DNA of 64,000 nt from Sphingobium chungbukense (GCF_001005725.1 NZ_LBIC01000001.1:372001-436000); one strand, 5' to 3'. Numbered from the stretch's first letter, positions 17,377 through 27,126 are shown. Program-made: numbers and translations. The notes: generated by a model from the sequence alone, not told the origin.

Positions 17377-19170
17377 TCAGGCATAGCGCGCGCGCAGGGA
17401 GTCATGGCTCGCCCGGCGCGCATCGTCAGGGTTGAGAACGGCAGGATCGCCGGAATTTTTAGGGGAAAAAGCACCATTTTCCGACGCGCGCCAACGACCC
17501 TGCCCCTGTGCTTGCCCGTGCGCCTGCCCTTGGGACTGCGCCATGTTCTGGCCGTTATTCGCCCAGCCATTGGGGGTCTGGGAAGATTGCTGCGAGCCTT
17601 GCTGACTCGCGCCGTCCGCCCGCGCGGCTTCGGCGACATGCGGCGCGCGCTCGATCTTCACCTCGGCGATGCGCACCGCGGACAGGCTGGCGTCAAGACG
17701 CAACCGATCACTGTCCTGGCGCAGCGCCATTTCGGCGGCCTCGCTGGCGACGGTCAGGCTGACCGCCGCGCCGTCGCTGCCATGACGGATGTCGACCTGC
17801 ACGGGCCCAAGCTGATCGGCATTGATCTGGAATCGACCCTGTGCCCCATTGGCGGAAAGGCCGGCAATCTCGCGGGCGAGGCCATCGATCCACTGGCCGG
17901 AAACCCCCATGTCCACCACCTGCGCGCCCAGGCTGGCGGACAGGTCCACCGTGGGCGGCGCGATGACGGCCGTTTGAACCGCGGGACCGGCGGACGGCTG
18001 GGCGAGCGGCGGCACCGACGCAGCATCGGTCGGGACCGGCTGAGCGGTATTGGCCGGGGCCAGTTCCGCCGCAATGCCCGCGCGGCCGCTCTTGACGCGC
18101 GCCGCGACCGGTTCCCCGGCGCGGACCGGCATGCCCGGCTGGCGGCCAGCGACCTGATCGCGCACCAGTTGCAGCAGGGCTATGGCTTCGGATTTCACCG
18201 GACGGCGCTCACCCTGCGGAGTCACCGGAAGGGAAAGGTCGGCTGACGCCGACGTCGGCGCGGCGGAAATGATCTGTTCGCCAGCCGCGGGCTGCATCAA
18301 CGCCTCTGCCGGCAGATTCTTGCCGCTATCCGGCTTCACCGCTGCCGCCTCGCCCTGCCGCGCGGATGTCGGCAATGGCTGCGGAGGAGCGGCTTGCGGC
18401 ATCGGCGTCTGCACGGCTGCGACATCGGGCGAAGGCATGGCCTGGACCCTTTCCTCCGGCTTGTCCTTATCGGTCCGATCGGCATGGTCCCGATCGGCGT
18501 CGGCCTTTACCGGCTCATCCGGTCGGGTCGTTACAGGCGTTTCAGGCAAAGTCTCGGCTTGTTCCAGCTTCGCCTCCTTGACCGGGCGGGCTGCCTCGGG
18601 CTGCTCACCAGGCAGAATGACGGGCATTTCCTGCGCCTCGCCTGCGCCATTATCGGCAACCGCGGGCACCGGTTCGCCCACCTGCGCGGGCGTTTCCGCG
18701 GCGACCTCTTCGACAGGCTCGCCATCTACGGCGGGCGTTGGAAGCGCATCGGCGGGCGCTGCGGGCTCAGCGAGCGCCTCTGTCTTCCTCGCAAGCCCAG
18801 GCGGCAGCGGCAGCGTCTCCTTGCGATGGCTCTGCACGGCCCTCAGGGCGTTCGCCAAACCGAAGGGCAAGGGAAGGACCGTTTCGGCCTCTCCCTCTTC
18901 GGCCTTGGCGCCATTGAGTCTGGCAGGCGCGAGACCTTCGCCGTCCAATGCCGTGCCTTCGACCGCCGCGGCATCCGCCGCAACGGTCGGCGCGGTCGCT
19001 TGCGGAAGCCCCGGCATCTCCGGCGCGGCGTCCATCGTGCCATCCAGCAACTTCGCGAAATCCACCGCCCCCTCCGGCGGAACGGTGCCCGCGCCCTCGG
19101 CGGGCATCTGCGTCGAGGCCGACGAAAAGAGCAAGGCCTTGAGGCTGGTCAGCATGTTCACGTCAGACAT
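17377..19170 (-). CDS. fliK: flagellar hook-length control protein FliK
   Basis: 597 residues. Most (about 20-420) is Pro/Ala/Glu-rich low complexity, as in FliK rulers. The conserved part is near 430-515: GRFQINADQLGPVQVDI and AAEMALRQDSDRLRLDAS, the Flg_hook domain that contacts FlhB. The tail is Gln/Gly-rich. FliK is long for a hook made of a 280-residue FlgE. Its start overlaps the fliJ stop by 8 bases. Confidence 0.9.
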   Translation of the reverse strand: MSDVNMLTSLKALLFSSASTQMPAEGAGTVPPEGAVDFAKLLDGTMDAAPEMPGLPQATAPTVAADAAAVEGTALDGEGLAPARLNGAKAEEGEAETVLPLPFGLANALRAVQSHRKETLPLPPGLARKTEALAEPAAPADALPTPAVDGEPVEEVAAETPAQVGEPVPAVADNGAGEAQEMPVILPGEQPEAARPVKEAKLEQAETLPETPVTTRPDEPVKADADRDHADRTDKDKPEERVQAMPSPDVAAVQTPMPQAAPPQPLPTSARQGEAAAVKPDSGKNLPAEALMQPAAGEQIISAAPTSASADLSLPVTPQGERRPVKSEAIALLQLVRDQVAGRQPGMPVRAGEPVAARVKSGRAGIAAELAPANTAQPVPTDAASVPPLAQPSAGPAVQTAVIAPPTVDLSASLGAQVVDMGVSGQWIDGLAREIAGLSANGAQGRFQINADQLGPVQVDIRHGSDGAAVSLTVASEAAEMALRQDSDRLRLDASLSAVRIAEVKIERAPHVAEAARADGASQQGSQQSSQTPNGWANNGQNMAQSQGQAHGQAQGQGRWRASENGAFSPKNSGDPAVLNPDDARRASHDSLRARYA

Positions 19171-19588
19171 CTCCTGTCCTCTGCATCCGGCGATAGCGCG
19201 GCAGAGCCGCGAGTTTATTCTCCCGCCATTCCTCCAGGTCCGCGCGTGCGCGATCCTTGAGCTTCACGGCGATTTCGCGATCCCGATTGGCCGCGAGGGA
19301 CAGGCCTTCCTTGGCCTCCACCTTGCGGCGCGCATCGTAGAGCGCACCATCCAGTTGCCGCCCGGCCTGTTCCAACCGCCCGGCAAGTTCCTGCATCGCT
19401 GCAAAATTCGCGCCAGTTGCGATGCCCTGCCCCGAAAAAAGATCATTGCGCACATTGCGCAGCCGTTCGACATTGCGGGCGATGCCCTCCGCCTCGTCGC
19501 GCGCGCGGGCGGTTTCGGCCACCGCCATGGCATGCTGCACATGGCGGACGCGCAGCACGCGATTGCGGCGGGCGACTTCCCCCTTCAT
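19163..19588 (-). CDS. fliJ: flagellar export chaperone FliJ
   Basis: 141 residues forming a two-stranded coiled coil, Arg/Ala/Glu-rich throughout (VQHAMAVAETARARDEAEGIARNVERLRNVR; YDARRKVEAKEGLSLAANRDREIA). FliJ inserts into the FliI ring and escorts export chaperones. Identity rests on coiled-coil shape, size and its place between fliI and fliK; it overlaps fliI by 4 bases. Confidence 0.82.
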   Translation of the reverse strand: MKGEVARRNRVLRVRHVQHAMAVAETARARDEAEGIARNVERLRNVRNDLFSGQGIATGANFAAMQELAGRLEQAGRQLDGALYDARRKVEAKEGLSLAANRDREIAVKLKDRARADLEEWRENKLAALPRYRRMQRTGDV

Positions 19589-20913
19589 GCGCCGAACTCG
19601 GCGATCAGGGCGTTGGCGCTGGTGTCGAGGTCGATGAAGCTCTTCTGATCCTGCCGGATGAAGTCGAGGATTTCCTGCCGCCGCTGCACCGCCTCGTCGA
19701 TCACCGGATCATTGCCGGGGCGATAGGCGCCCATCAGGATGAGGTCGCGATTTTCCTCATAGGCCGCCCAGAGGCGGCGATAGGCGGCGGCGGCCAGACG
19801 ATGCTCGTCGGGCACCACATCGGCCATGACGCGCGACAGGGACTTGCCGACATCGATGGCGGGGAAGATCGCCTGCTCGGACAGGTGACGCGACAGCACG
19901 AAATGCCCGTCGACAATGGCGCGGGCCGCGTCGACGATCGGATCGTCGGTATCGTCGCCATCCGCCAGCACGGTGTAGAGCGCAGTGATCGAACCGCCAC
20001 TGCGGCTATCGACGCCGGCACGCTCCACCAGACGCGGGATCAGCGCGAGAGCCGAGGGCGGATAGCCCTTCATCGCGGGCGGCTCGCCCAATGCCAGCCC
20101 GATCTCGCGCTGGGCATGGGCGCAGCGGGTCAGGCTGTCGATCAGCAGCAGCACCTTCTTGCCCCGCGCCCGGAAATATTCGGCAATGGCTGTGGCGCGA
20201 GCGGCGGCGCGCAGCCGCAGCACCGGCGGATGATCGGCCGGGACGGCAACGACGATGCTCTTGTGCATCGCGCCCTTCAGCTTGGTTTCCAGGAAGTCGC
20301 TGACCTCGCGGCCGCGTTCCCCGATCAGGCCCGCGACGACGATATCGGCTTCGGCGCCCTGGATCATCTGGCCCATCAGCACCGACTTGCCGACGCCCGA
20401 CCCCGCAATGATCGCGATGCGCTGGCCGCGCCCGGCGGTCAGCAGCGCGTTGACGGCCCGAACCCCCAGATCGAAAGGCTCGGTGACGCGCCCCCGGTCG
20501 AGCACATTGCCCTTGACCCCGTTGAGCGGCCAGCTTCCGCCCGCGATGATCGGCCCCTTGCGGTCCAGCGGCTGGCCCATGGCGTCGATGACACGACCGA
20601 TCAGGCCGTCGCCCACCTGCACCTTGGTCGCCTGGCTATCCGGCTCCACCCGCGCGCCATTTTCCAGCGGCGCATCGGCGTCGAGCGGCACCAGCAAAGT
20701 CTTGTCGCCGCGAAAGCCCACGACTTCGGCCCGGCAGACCGTCCCGTCCGATGCGATCAGCCGCGCGCCCGCGCCGATGGGACGGCGGAAACCGGTGACT
20801 TCCAGCATGCCCGCATCATGGCTGACCAATCGGCCGACATGGCGGGGTGCACGGTTCTGCACCTGCATATGGTCGAACAGCGCCTCCGCCTGGGCCAGCG
20901 CGGTGTTGATCAT
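19585..20913 (-). CDS. fliI: flagellar export ATPase FliI
   Basis: 442 residues homologous to F1-beta. Walker A GSGVGKS at 171-177, Walker B LLLIDS at 255-260, and GEPPAMKGYPPSAL after it. FliI powers entry of export substrates. It overlaps the fliH stop by 1 base (TGATG). Confidence 0.96.
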   Translation of the reverse strand: MINTALAQAEALFDHMQVQNRAPRHVGRLVSHDAGMLEVTGFRRPIGAGARLIASDGTVCRAEVVGFRGDKTLLVPLDADAPLENGARVEPDSQATKVQVGDGLIGRVIDAMGQPLDRKGPIIAGGSWPLNGVKGNVLDRGRVTEPFDLGVRAVNALLTAGRGQRIAIIAGSGVGKSVLMGQMIQGAEADIVVAGLIGERGREVSDFLETKLKGAMHKSIVVAVPADHPPVLRLRAAARATAIAEYFRARGKKVLLLIDSLTRCAHAQREIGLALGEPPAMKGYPPSALALIPRLVERAGVDSRSGGSITALYTVLADGDDTDDPIVDAARAIVDGHFVLSRHLSEQAIFPAIDVGKSLSRVMADVVPDEHRLAAAAYRRLWAAYEENRDLILMGAYRPGNDPVIDEAVQRRQEILDFIRQDQKSFIDLDTSANALIAEFGA

Positions 20914-21539
20914 CAGGCCTTACCCTCCATATCGTCGAGCAAGGCGCGCAGCCGCGACAGCCGCACATCCGGCCCATCCTCGACCCAGCCGTCGGCCGTT
21001 TCCAGCCGGACGCAGCCGCGCTGCATCCCCCTGTCCGCGACCAGCTTCACCCCGACCGCCTCGCCTTCCAACAGTTCGATATCCTCGGGATGGAGGTGCA
21101 GCGCGCTCTTCTCGTCATTGTCCTCGATGAAGGCCGCGACGCTGTCGCAGCGCTGGAGCAGCCGTTCGATATCGATCTCGACCTCGCCGACAATCTGCTC
21201 GACCAGCCGGACCACGGTGGCGGACAGCATGGTCGACAACATCCCGCTCGGCGCGGGGGCCAGCATTTCCATCGCTTCGGCCAGCCGCTGGCGCGCCTGC
21301 GCATCGGCGGTATTGGCGTCCGCGGTCACCCGGCACCCCTCATCGAACCCCATGGCGAAGGCTTCTATGCGTGCCTGCTCCAGCGGGTCCTCTTCGCTTT
21401 CCGGCAGGCTGTCATGCACCGCCTGGCCGGGCAAGGTAGGCGCTTGCACAAACAGGTTGCGGAAGCCTCCGCTCGTCACCTGCCCCATGCCGCCCAGCGG
21501 AATGCTGGCGACGTCGGCATTGGCCCAGCCCTTATACAA
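20913..21539 (-). CDS. fliH: flagellar export regulator FliH
   Basis: 208 residues: an acidic linker (ESEEDPLEQARIEAFAMGFDEG) followed by an Ala-rich helix and the V-ATPase-E-like C-terminal domain (ATVVRLVEQIVGEVEI, LHPEDIELLEG). FliH binds FliI and the C-ring. I place the start at a TTG overlapping the fliG stop by 8 bases because AAGGGG lies 6 bases before it; the first in-frame ATG would be inside fliG at 21578 and lacks such a site. Confidence 0.85.
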   Translation of the reverse strand: MYKGWANADVASIPLGGMGQVTSGGFRNLFVQAPTLPGQAVHDSLPESEEDPLEQARIEAFAMGFDEGCRVTADANTADAQARQRLAEAMEMLAPAPSGMLSTMLSATVVRLVEQIVGEVEIDIERLLQRCDSVAAFIEDNDEKSALHLHPEDIELLEGEAVGVKLVADRGMQRGCVRLETADGWVEDGPDVRLSRLRALLDDMEGKA

Positions 21540-22545
21540 AGTCGTTCCCCTTGCCGCCCAGCATGATGGTGCCCGCATCGGCCATGCGGCGCGCGGTGGC
21601 GATGATCAGCTTCTGCGCGTCGATCACTTCGGCCAAGCGGATCGGCCCGCGTTCCTCGATCTCGTCGGAAATGGCCTGGGCCGCGCGCGCCGACATCGAA
21701 CCGAAGATCTTGCCCTTCAATATGTCGTTCGCGCCCTTCAGCGCCACGACCAGCACGGCACTGTCGACGGTGCGCATCAACGTGCCCAGATTCTTGTCGT
21801 CCATGTCGATCAGATTGTCGAAGACGAACATCTCCTCCTCGATCGTCTGGGCGACCATCTTGTCCCGCTTGGCCAGCGCCTTGATGATGCGCTGTTCATT
21901 GTCCTTGCGGACATTGTTCATGATCGCCGCCGCCTCGACCGTGCCGCCGCGCTGCGACGCGCCGCCCTGCTTCTTCGCCATATTGCCGCGCAGCAGGAGC
22001 TGCTCCAGGTCGTCCAGCGCCTCGTTCGACACCGGGCCGAGCGTGGCGATGCGGTAGACGATCTCTTCCTGATATTCGGTCGGCAGCAATTGCAGCACAT
22101 CGGCGGCGATCGGCGCCTCCAGATGGGCGAGCACGATCGCCATGATCTGCGGATGCTCCGCCTCGATCAGCACGGCGATCTCCTTGGCGTCCATCCATTT
22201 CAGCATCTCAAGCTGGGTGGAGCGGGTCGGCGGGGTGATGCGGGCCAGCATATTCTCGGCCCGTTCCTCGCCCAGCGCCTTGGTCATCGCGCCGCGGATA
22301 TGACGGGTCGCCCCATAGCCGATGGTGGTGCGTTTCTTCGCCTTGGTGACGAAATGGTCGAGCGCTTCGTTGACTTCCTCAACCTGCACGTCGGCCACGT
22401 CATACATGGCATAGCCAAGCTGGCGGACTTCCTCGGGTTCCAGACGCGAGAGGATCTGCGCGGCTTCATCCTCATCGAACAGCATCAGCAGGACGGCGGC
22501 GGCGGCGCTGCCCTTGAGCGCCGTGGCGGTGGCGACGTCAGGCAT
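21532..22545 (-). CDS. fliG: flagellar motor switch protein FliG
   Basis: 337 residues with the three FliG domains. The middle has AEHPQIMAIVLAHLEAPIAADVLQLLP (the EHPQ patch) and the C-terminal torque helix is MRTVDSAVLVVALKGANDILK, keeping the charged R/D/K set that faces the stator. It overlaps fliF by 8 bases. Confidence 0.96.
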   Translation of the reverse strand: MPDVATATALKGSAAAAVLLMLFDEDEAAQILSRLEPEEVRQLGYAMYDVADVQVEEVNEALDHFVTKAKKRTTIGYGATRHIRGAMTKALGEERAENMLARITPPTRSTQLEMLKWMDAKEIAVLIEAEHPQIMAIVLAHLEAPIAADVLQLLPTEYQEEIVYRIATLGPVSNEALDDLEQLLLRGNMAKKQGGASQRGGTVEAAAIMNNVRKDNEQRIIKALAKRDKMVAQTIEEEMFVFDNLIDMDDKNLGTLMRTVDSAVLVVALKGANDILKGKIFGSMSARAAQAISDEIEERGPIRLAEVIDAQKLIIATARRMADAGTIMLGGKGNDFV

Positions 22546-24289
22546 TTTCCTTCTTCCCTTCCTTCAGAAGGTCGCGGACCACCAGCGCGGCGCGATCGGG
22601 GTCCTGCTTCACGAAATTGCGGATCAGGTCGGCGCGCTGGGCGTAGTCATAGGTGGAGGAGATCATGTCGAGCGTGACCGGCGTCGAACCATCGGGGTTC
22701 ACTGTCGCCTGCCGGGTGATCTCGGTCGAGATTTCCCGGCCGATCTTCTGCCCTTCGGCAGCGACCTGCTCGGCGGCGGCGGCCTGAGCGGCGGCGCGGC
22801 GCTTCAGCAGCGGGCGACCGATGCCGAAAATAACCAGCAGCGCGACCAGCAAAGCCGAGACATTGCGCACCAGCGGCGAAACCCACGAAGCTTCATACCA
22901 GGGGGTGGCGACTTCCTCCGCCTTGGCGAAGCTGCGCGAGGACAGGGCGACGACGTCGCCACGCGCCTGATCGAAACCGACCGCACCTTTCACCAGAGCC
23001 TCCAGCGCAGCGATTTCCTGCGCCGAACGGGGCTTGCCGTCCGCGCCATTGTCCAGCGCGACCGCGACCGAGAGTCGCTTGACCGTGCCGATGGCGTCCT
23101 TGGTCACGGAGACCTCGCGGCCCAGTTCGAAGCTGCGATTGAAGGTTTCTTCCGTCTTCATCAGCGGATTGGGCGGCGTGCCCGGCTGGGCGGCGGTCTG
23201 CGCGCTCTGCGTGCCTTGAGCGACAGCCTGACCGTTGGGATTGGTCTGGGTCACGGTCGGGTTGACCGGGGCCTGATTGCTGAGCGCGCCCGGAATGCCG
23301 CTCGCCTCGCCGCCCGCGCCTTGGCCACGCGGGTCGGACTGCCAACTGCCGGTCTCGGTGCGCAGGCGCGCTTCATCCTGCGGATAGGTTTCGCGGGTCG
23401 CCTGCCGCTCGGCGAAGTTGAGTTCGGCATGCACCTCGGTCGAGAATTTGCCGGCTCCCAGGATCGGCGTCAGCAGCGCGATCACCGACTGGCGATAACG
23501 ATCCTCCATCCTCGTCTGGACGGCCAGTTGCCGATCGTCGGCGGCATTGCTGTCATTATTGCTCAGCAGGCGGCCATTCTGGTCGACGACCGAAATATCC
23601 TCCGGATTGAGTTCCGGAATGGACGATGCGACCAGATGCACGATCGCGCTCACCTGCGCATCGGTGAGCGAGCGGCCCGAAGCCAGACGCAGCATCACGG
23701 AAGCGGAGGGCTTGGACCGCTCGCGCAGGAACACGCTCGGCGGCTCGACGGCGAGGTGGACCTTGGCGCTCTCCACGCTGTCGATCGCTTCGATGGTGCG
23801 GGCCAAGTCCATTTCGCGGGCGGAGCGCAGCTTTTCGCCCTCGACGGCGCGGCTGGCGCCCATGGGCAGGCTGTCGATCATGCTGTTGCCGTCGGGCGCG
23901 CTCTTGGGCAGGCCCTGCGCGGCGAGCATCATCTTCGCCTTGAAATAATCGTCCTGTCCGACAGTCATGCTGCCCGAATTGTCGAAATCGTAGCGGATGC
24001 CATTCTGGTCCAGCACCTGCGCGACCGCCGACTTGTCGGCATCGGGCAGAGCGCGGAACAGGTCACGCTGCGGCGGTTCGCGCAGAGCCAGCCAGGCCGC
24101 GCCAGCCGTCGCGACGACGCCCAGCAGGCCCAGCAGCGGCAGGCTCTTCGCCACCGCCGGCTGCTTGATGAAGCCGGTGAAGCGCGCTTTCAGCGCATCG
24201 ACGCCCTTCGCGCCGCCCGAAAAGGCGGGGCTGGTGGCCGGGAGAGCGGCAGCGCCGCCAACGGAGGGGGTGAGTGCGTTCTCGCTCAT
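22538..24289 (-). CDS. fliF: flagellar MS-ring protein FliF
   Basis: 583 residues: a first membrane helix (about 44-62), periplasmic ring-building domains (LFRALPDADKSAVAQVLDQNGIRYDF; KVHLAVEPPSVFLRERSKPSASVMLRL), a Gln/Asn/Pro/Thr-rich loop, a second helix (about 455-475) and a cytoplasmic FliG-binding tail rich in Asp/Arg. The start is 3 bases after the fliE stop. Confidence 0.96.
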   Translation of the reverse strand: MSENALTPSVGGAAALPATSPAFSGGAKGVDALKARFTGFIKQPAVAKSLPLLGLLGVVATAGAAWLALREPPQRDLFRALPDADKSAVAQVLDQNGIRYDFDNSGSMTVGQDDYFKAKMMLAAQGLPKSAPDGNSMIDSLPMGASRAVEGEKLRSAREMDLARTIEAIDSVESAKVHLAVEPPSVFLRERSKPSASVMLRLASGRSLTDAQVSAIVHLVASSIPELNPEDISVVDQNGRLLSNNDSNAADDRQLAVQTRMEDRYRQSVIALLTPILGAGKFSTEVHAELNFAERQATRETYPQDEARLRTETGSWQSDPRGQGAGGEASGIPGALSNQAPVNPTVTQTNPNGQAVAQGTQSAQTAAQPGTPPNPLMKTEETFNRSFELGREVSVTKDAIGTVKRLSVAVALDNGADGKPRSAQEIAALEALVKGAVGFDQARGDVVALSSRSFAKAEEVATPWYEASWVSPLVRNVSALLVALLVIFGIGRPLLKRRAAAQAAAAEQVAAEGQKIGREISTEITRQATVNPDGSTPVTLDMISSTYDYAQRADLIRNFVKQDPDRAALVVRDLLKEGKKENA

Positions 24290-24292
24290 GGA

Positions 24293-24652
24293 TTACACCG
24301 GCATGCTCATGATGTCCTTGTAAGCGGACAACAATTTGTTGCGGACCTGAAGGGTGGCTTCGAAGCTGACGGAGGCCTGCTGCTTGGCCAGCATGACCCC
24401 GGCAATATCGGTGGTTTCCCCCCGTTCGAACGAGGCGGCTGCTTCACCCGCCTGATTTTGCAGGCCGTTGACTTGGCTTAGCGCCGATTTCAGCGCGTCG
24501 GTGAACCCGCCCGGCGCGGTGGCGCCGTTGGTGCCGACCGCGGCGGGACCGCCGGTGTTGCCGGTCTGGGCGACATCGCGCAGCGCGGCGTTTTTCTGGA
24601 GGATGGCGTTGCGGATCGCCATCACGCTGTCGGTGGGGGAAATGCCGGTCAT
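24293..24652 (-). CDS. fliE: MS-ring/rod junction protein FliE
   Basis: 119 residues; the conserved C-terminal half reads GFTDALKSALSQVNGLQNQAGEAAASFERGE, then SFEATLQVRNKLLSAYKDIMSMPV, the FliE signature. GGGAGGA precedes the ATG. It starts the fliEFGHIJK series 13 bases after the regulator gene. Confidence 0.93.
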   Translation of the reverse strand: MTGISPTDSVMAIRNAILQKNAALRDVAQTGNTGGPAAVGTNGATAPGGFTDALKSALSQVNGLQNQAGEAAASFERGETTDIAGVMLAKQQASVSFEATLQVRNKLLSAYKDIMSMPV

Positions 24653-24665
24653 GCCCTATCCTCCC

Positions 24666-25907
24666 TTAAGCGGCCAGCTCGCGCATCTCGGCGAGCCGAT
24701 AGCGCAGCGTGCGTTCGGAAATGCCCAGCTTGGCGGCGGCCGCAGCGCGGTGGCCGTCGGTCTCGCGCAGCGCGGCGCGGACAGCCTCGAGCTTGCTATT
24801 GTGGGCAACGTCACGCAGGCGGATCGGCTCGGCGGTTTCCAGCACCTTGGCCTGCACCACGCGAAGCTTCGGCGCGCCGGAAATGTGCAGATCGTCGGCA
24901 TCGATCCGGTCGCCGTCCCGCAGCACGACCGCGCGCTGGAGGACATTGCCCAGCTCGCGGGCATTGCCGGGCCAGACATGGGCGGTCAGCTTTTCCAGCG
25001 CGTTGGCGGTCGGCCAAATGAATTCAGGCTGGCGCAGCAGCATCGCGGCGGCGATGGCGGCGATGTCGCCCGGACGCTCGGCCAGCGGCCGCAGTTCCAG
25101 CGGCATCACGTTGAGGCGCCAGTAAAGATCCTCGCGGAACCGCCCGGCGGCGACTTCGGCGGCCAGGTTGCGGTTGCAGGCCGCGATGATGCGGACATTG
25201 ACAGGCACCGGATGAGTCGCGCCCACGGGCAGCACTTCGCCTTCCTGCAACGCGCGCAACAGCTTCGCCTGAAGCGCCAGCGGCAGTTCGGCGATCTCGT
25301 CGAGGAACAACGTGCCGCCGTCCGCCGCCAGGAACAAACCTTCCGAAGCATTGGCCGCGCCGGTGAAGCTGCCCTTCCTGTGGCCGAAGAGCATGGCTTC
25401 CATCATCGTTTCGGGCAGCGCCGCGCAATTGACGGCGATGAAATCGCGCGTCACGCGGCCGGACTGCGCATGAAGGAAGCGCGCCATGCCTTCCTTGCCG
25501 GTGCCGGTGTCGCCCTGGATCAATACGGTGGCGTCGCTGCGGGCGACGCGCCCGGCCATCGTCATCAGCCGCGCGCTCGCCGCATCGCCCACGGCGGGCA
25601 GCGCCGCAGGACGGGCCAGTTCCGCGATCAGCGCGAAGGCAAAGCCCATATCCTCCAGGCCGAATGCCACGCGAGCAGGCAGGCCGTTGGCGGCGGATAC
25701 CAGTGAAGGCGCGCCATCGGCCAGATTGATCAATATGTCGCGATGGGTCGCATGGCCGATCTCGGTCGCCAGCAACACGCGGCGGTCGTCACGCTCACGC
25801 GGACTTTGCGCCTCCACGATGCGGACTGTGAAGAACGCATTTTCCAGCCAGTGCTGCAGGCCCGGAACAAGCGCGCAGACTCCTCGGCTCACGTCGAGTG
25901 ATGACAT
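24666..25907 (-). CDS. sigma-54-dependent flagellar activator (FlbD/FleQ-like)
   Basis: 413 residues. The N-terminal 105 residues are not a recognisable phospho-receiver (no conserved Asp-Asp/Asp/Lys set seen). The AAA+ domain has Walker A GDTGTGK at 132-138, the sigma-54 contact loop as GSFTGA at 179-184 (instead of GAFTGA) and Walker B GGTLFLDEIAEL at 197-208. A Fis-type helix-turn-helix ends the protein (AAAAKLGISERTLRYRLAEM). It should activate the -24/-12 promoters of this island. The start is placed at MSSLDVSRG; upstream codons overlap the flagellin promoter region. Confidence 0.88.
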   Translation of the reverse strand: MSSLDVSRGVCALVPGLQHWLENAFFTVRIVEAQSPRERDDRRVLLATEIGHATHRDILINLADGAPSLVSAANGLPARVAFGLEDMGFAFALIAELARPAALPAVGDAASARLMTMAGRVARSDATVLIQGDTGTGKEGMARFLHAQSGRVTRDFIAVNCAALPETMMEAMLFGHRKGSFTGAANASEGLFLAADGGTLFLDEIAELPLALQAKLLRALQEGEVLPVGATHPVPVNVRIIAACNRNLAAEVAAGRFREDLYWRLNVMPLELRPLAERPGDIAAIAAAMLLRQPEFIWPTANALEKLTAHVWPGNARELGNVLQRAVVLRDGDRIDADDLHISGAPKLRVVQAKVLETAEPIRLRDVAHNSKLEAVRAALRETDGHRAAAAAKLGISERTLRYRLAEMRELAA

Positions 25908-26007
25908 GAACTTGCAACCCCATATTTTGGTAGGATTGTGCCCCCGCACGCCCCTGACCCCTTCGATGAGGTGAAACTGCCCGACTGTGGTTAGCATATG
26001 GTTAATG

Positions 26008-26023
26008 CGGCAAATCTCTTGCC
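26008..26023 (+). promoter_or_regulatory. possible sigma-54 promoter upstream of fliC
   Basis: CGGCAAATCTCTTGCC has GG-N10-GC spacing and the TTGC of the -12 element, but the first half is CGGCAA rather than TGGCAC. It would give a leader of about 200 bases to fliC. Confidence 0.45.
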
Positions 26024-26145
26024 GCAGGCCGGCAATTTTTTTCCGCCGCCACGGAACCTTTCGCCCGCCATTGCGTATAGGCGTCCGCAAAACCCCGCCA
26101 TTTCCGGGCTTTTACAAGAATCTTCGAAAAAAATCGCGCCAGGCC

Positions 26146-26172
26146 TAAAAGCTTTTTTCGCCGCGCCGTTAT
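26146..26172 (+). promoter_or_regulatory. FliA (sigma-28) promoter of fliC
   Basis: TAAAAGCT, N11, GCCGTTAT; 15 bases between TAAA and GCCG. The expected start is near 26180, giving a leader of about 55 bases. The rest of the 328-base regulator-fliC gap shows GC-rich inverted repeats but no gene. Confidence 0.78.
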
Positions 26173-26235
26173 CCCCTTTCGAGGCCGCAAGCAGCCTGAT
26201 GGCAGCGACCTGATAGTGAACGGAAAGGGATTATC

Positions 26236-27069
26236 ATGACTGTTATCGGAACCAACTCCTCGGCGCTGCGCGCTCAGAACGCTTCGGCCATGGCCAACAA
26301 GGCTCTGGGCACCGCGATGGAACGCCTGTCGACCGGCAAGCGCATCAACAGCGCGAAGGACGACGCCGCTGGCCTCGCCATCGCCTCCACCATGACCTCG
26401 CAGATCCGTGGCATGACCCAGGGCATCCGCAACGCCAATGACGGCATCTCGCTCGCCCAGACGGCGGAAGGCGCGCTCGGCGAAGTCAGCAACATGCTCC
26501 AGCGCATGCGTGAACTGACCGTTCAGGGCCTGAACGGCACCAACGACACCAAGTCGCAGGGCAACATCAAGAATGAAATCGACCAGCTCGCCAAGCAGAT
26601 CGATTCGGTCCTGAGCAAGACCCAGTTCAACGGCAAGGATCTGTTCTCCGCGACCGCTCCGGCCACGATCAGCGTCCAGGCCGGCGCCGGCGGCACCGAC
26701 ACCGTTGCCATCACCTTGGGTCAGCTCGACCTGTCCGCCGTCGCCACCTCGACCGGCGGCGCGCTGAGCGGCACCGTGGCCGCCCCTGCTTTCGCAGCGG
26801 CCGACCTGACCGCCTATGACACGGCGCTGGCGACCGTCGCCACCAAGCGCGCCGATCTTGGCGCGGCGCAGAACCGCCTCGAATCGACGGTCAACAACCT
26901 GACGGCCAACGTCACCAACCTGACCGACGCCCGCAGCCGCATCGAAGACGCCGACTTCTCCGCCGAAACGACCGCGCTGGCCAAGCAGCAGATCCTGAGC
27001 CAGGCCTCGACCGCGATGCTGGCCCAGGCCAACCAGAGCCAGCAGGGCGTGCTGAAGCTGATCAGCTAA
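26236..27069 (+). CDS. fliC: flagellin
   Basis: 277 residues with the conserved D0/D1 ends: [46 protein letters not shown] at the N-terminus, and [45 protein letters not shown] at the C-terminus. The middle (about 150-205) is short, so the filament surface domains D2/D3 are essentially missing. AAAGGGA precedes the ATG. Only one flagellin gene is in the window. Confidence 0.97.
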   Translation: MTVIGTNSSALRAQNASAMANKALGTAMERLSTGKRINSAKDDAAGLAIASTMTSQIRGMTQGIRNANDGISLAQTAEGALGEVSNMLQRMRELTVQGLNGTNDTKSQGNIKNEIDQLAKQIDSVLSKTQFNGKDLFSATAPATISVQAGAGGTDTVAITLGQLDLSAVATSTGGALSGTVAAPAFAAADLTAYDTALATVATKRADLGAAQNRLESTVNNLTANVTNLTDARSRIEDADFSAETTALAKQQILSQASTAMLAQANQSQQGVLKLIS

Positions 27070-27126
27070 AGCCCAACAAGGGATTGACCGGCTGAGGTCT
27101 TGGTCACCTGACAGCCAGTCATGCCG

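Noticed and set aside
19417..22677. 1086-codon open frame on the plus strand
   Set aside because: Antisense to fliJ, fliI, fliH and fliG; no recognisable motif.
25908..26005. Sigma-54 promoter for the regulator gene
   Set aside because: A GG-N10-GC match exists (GGTCAGGGGCGTGC) but lacks the TTGC and TGGCAC elements.
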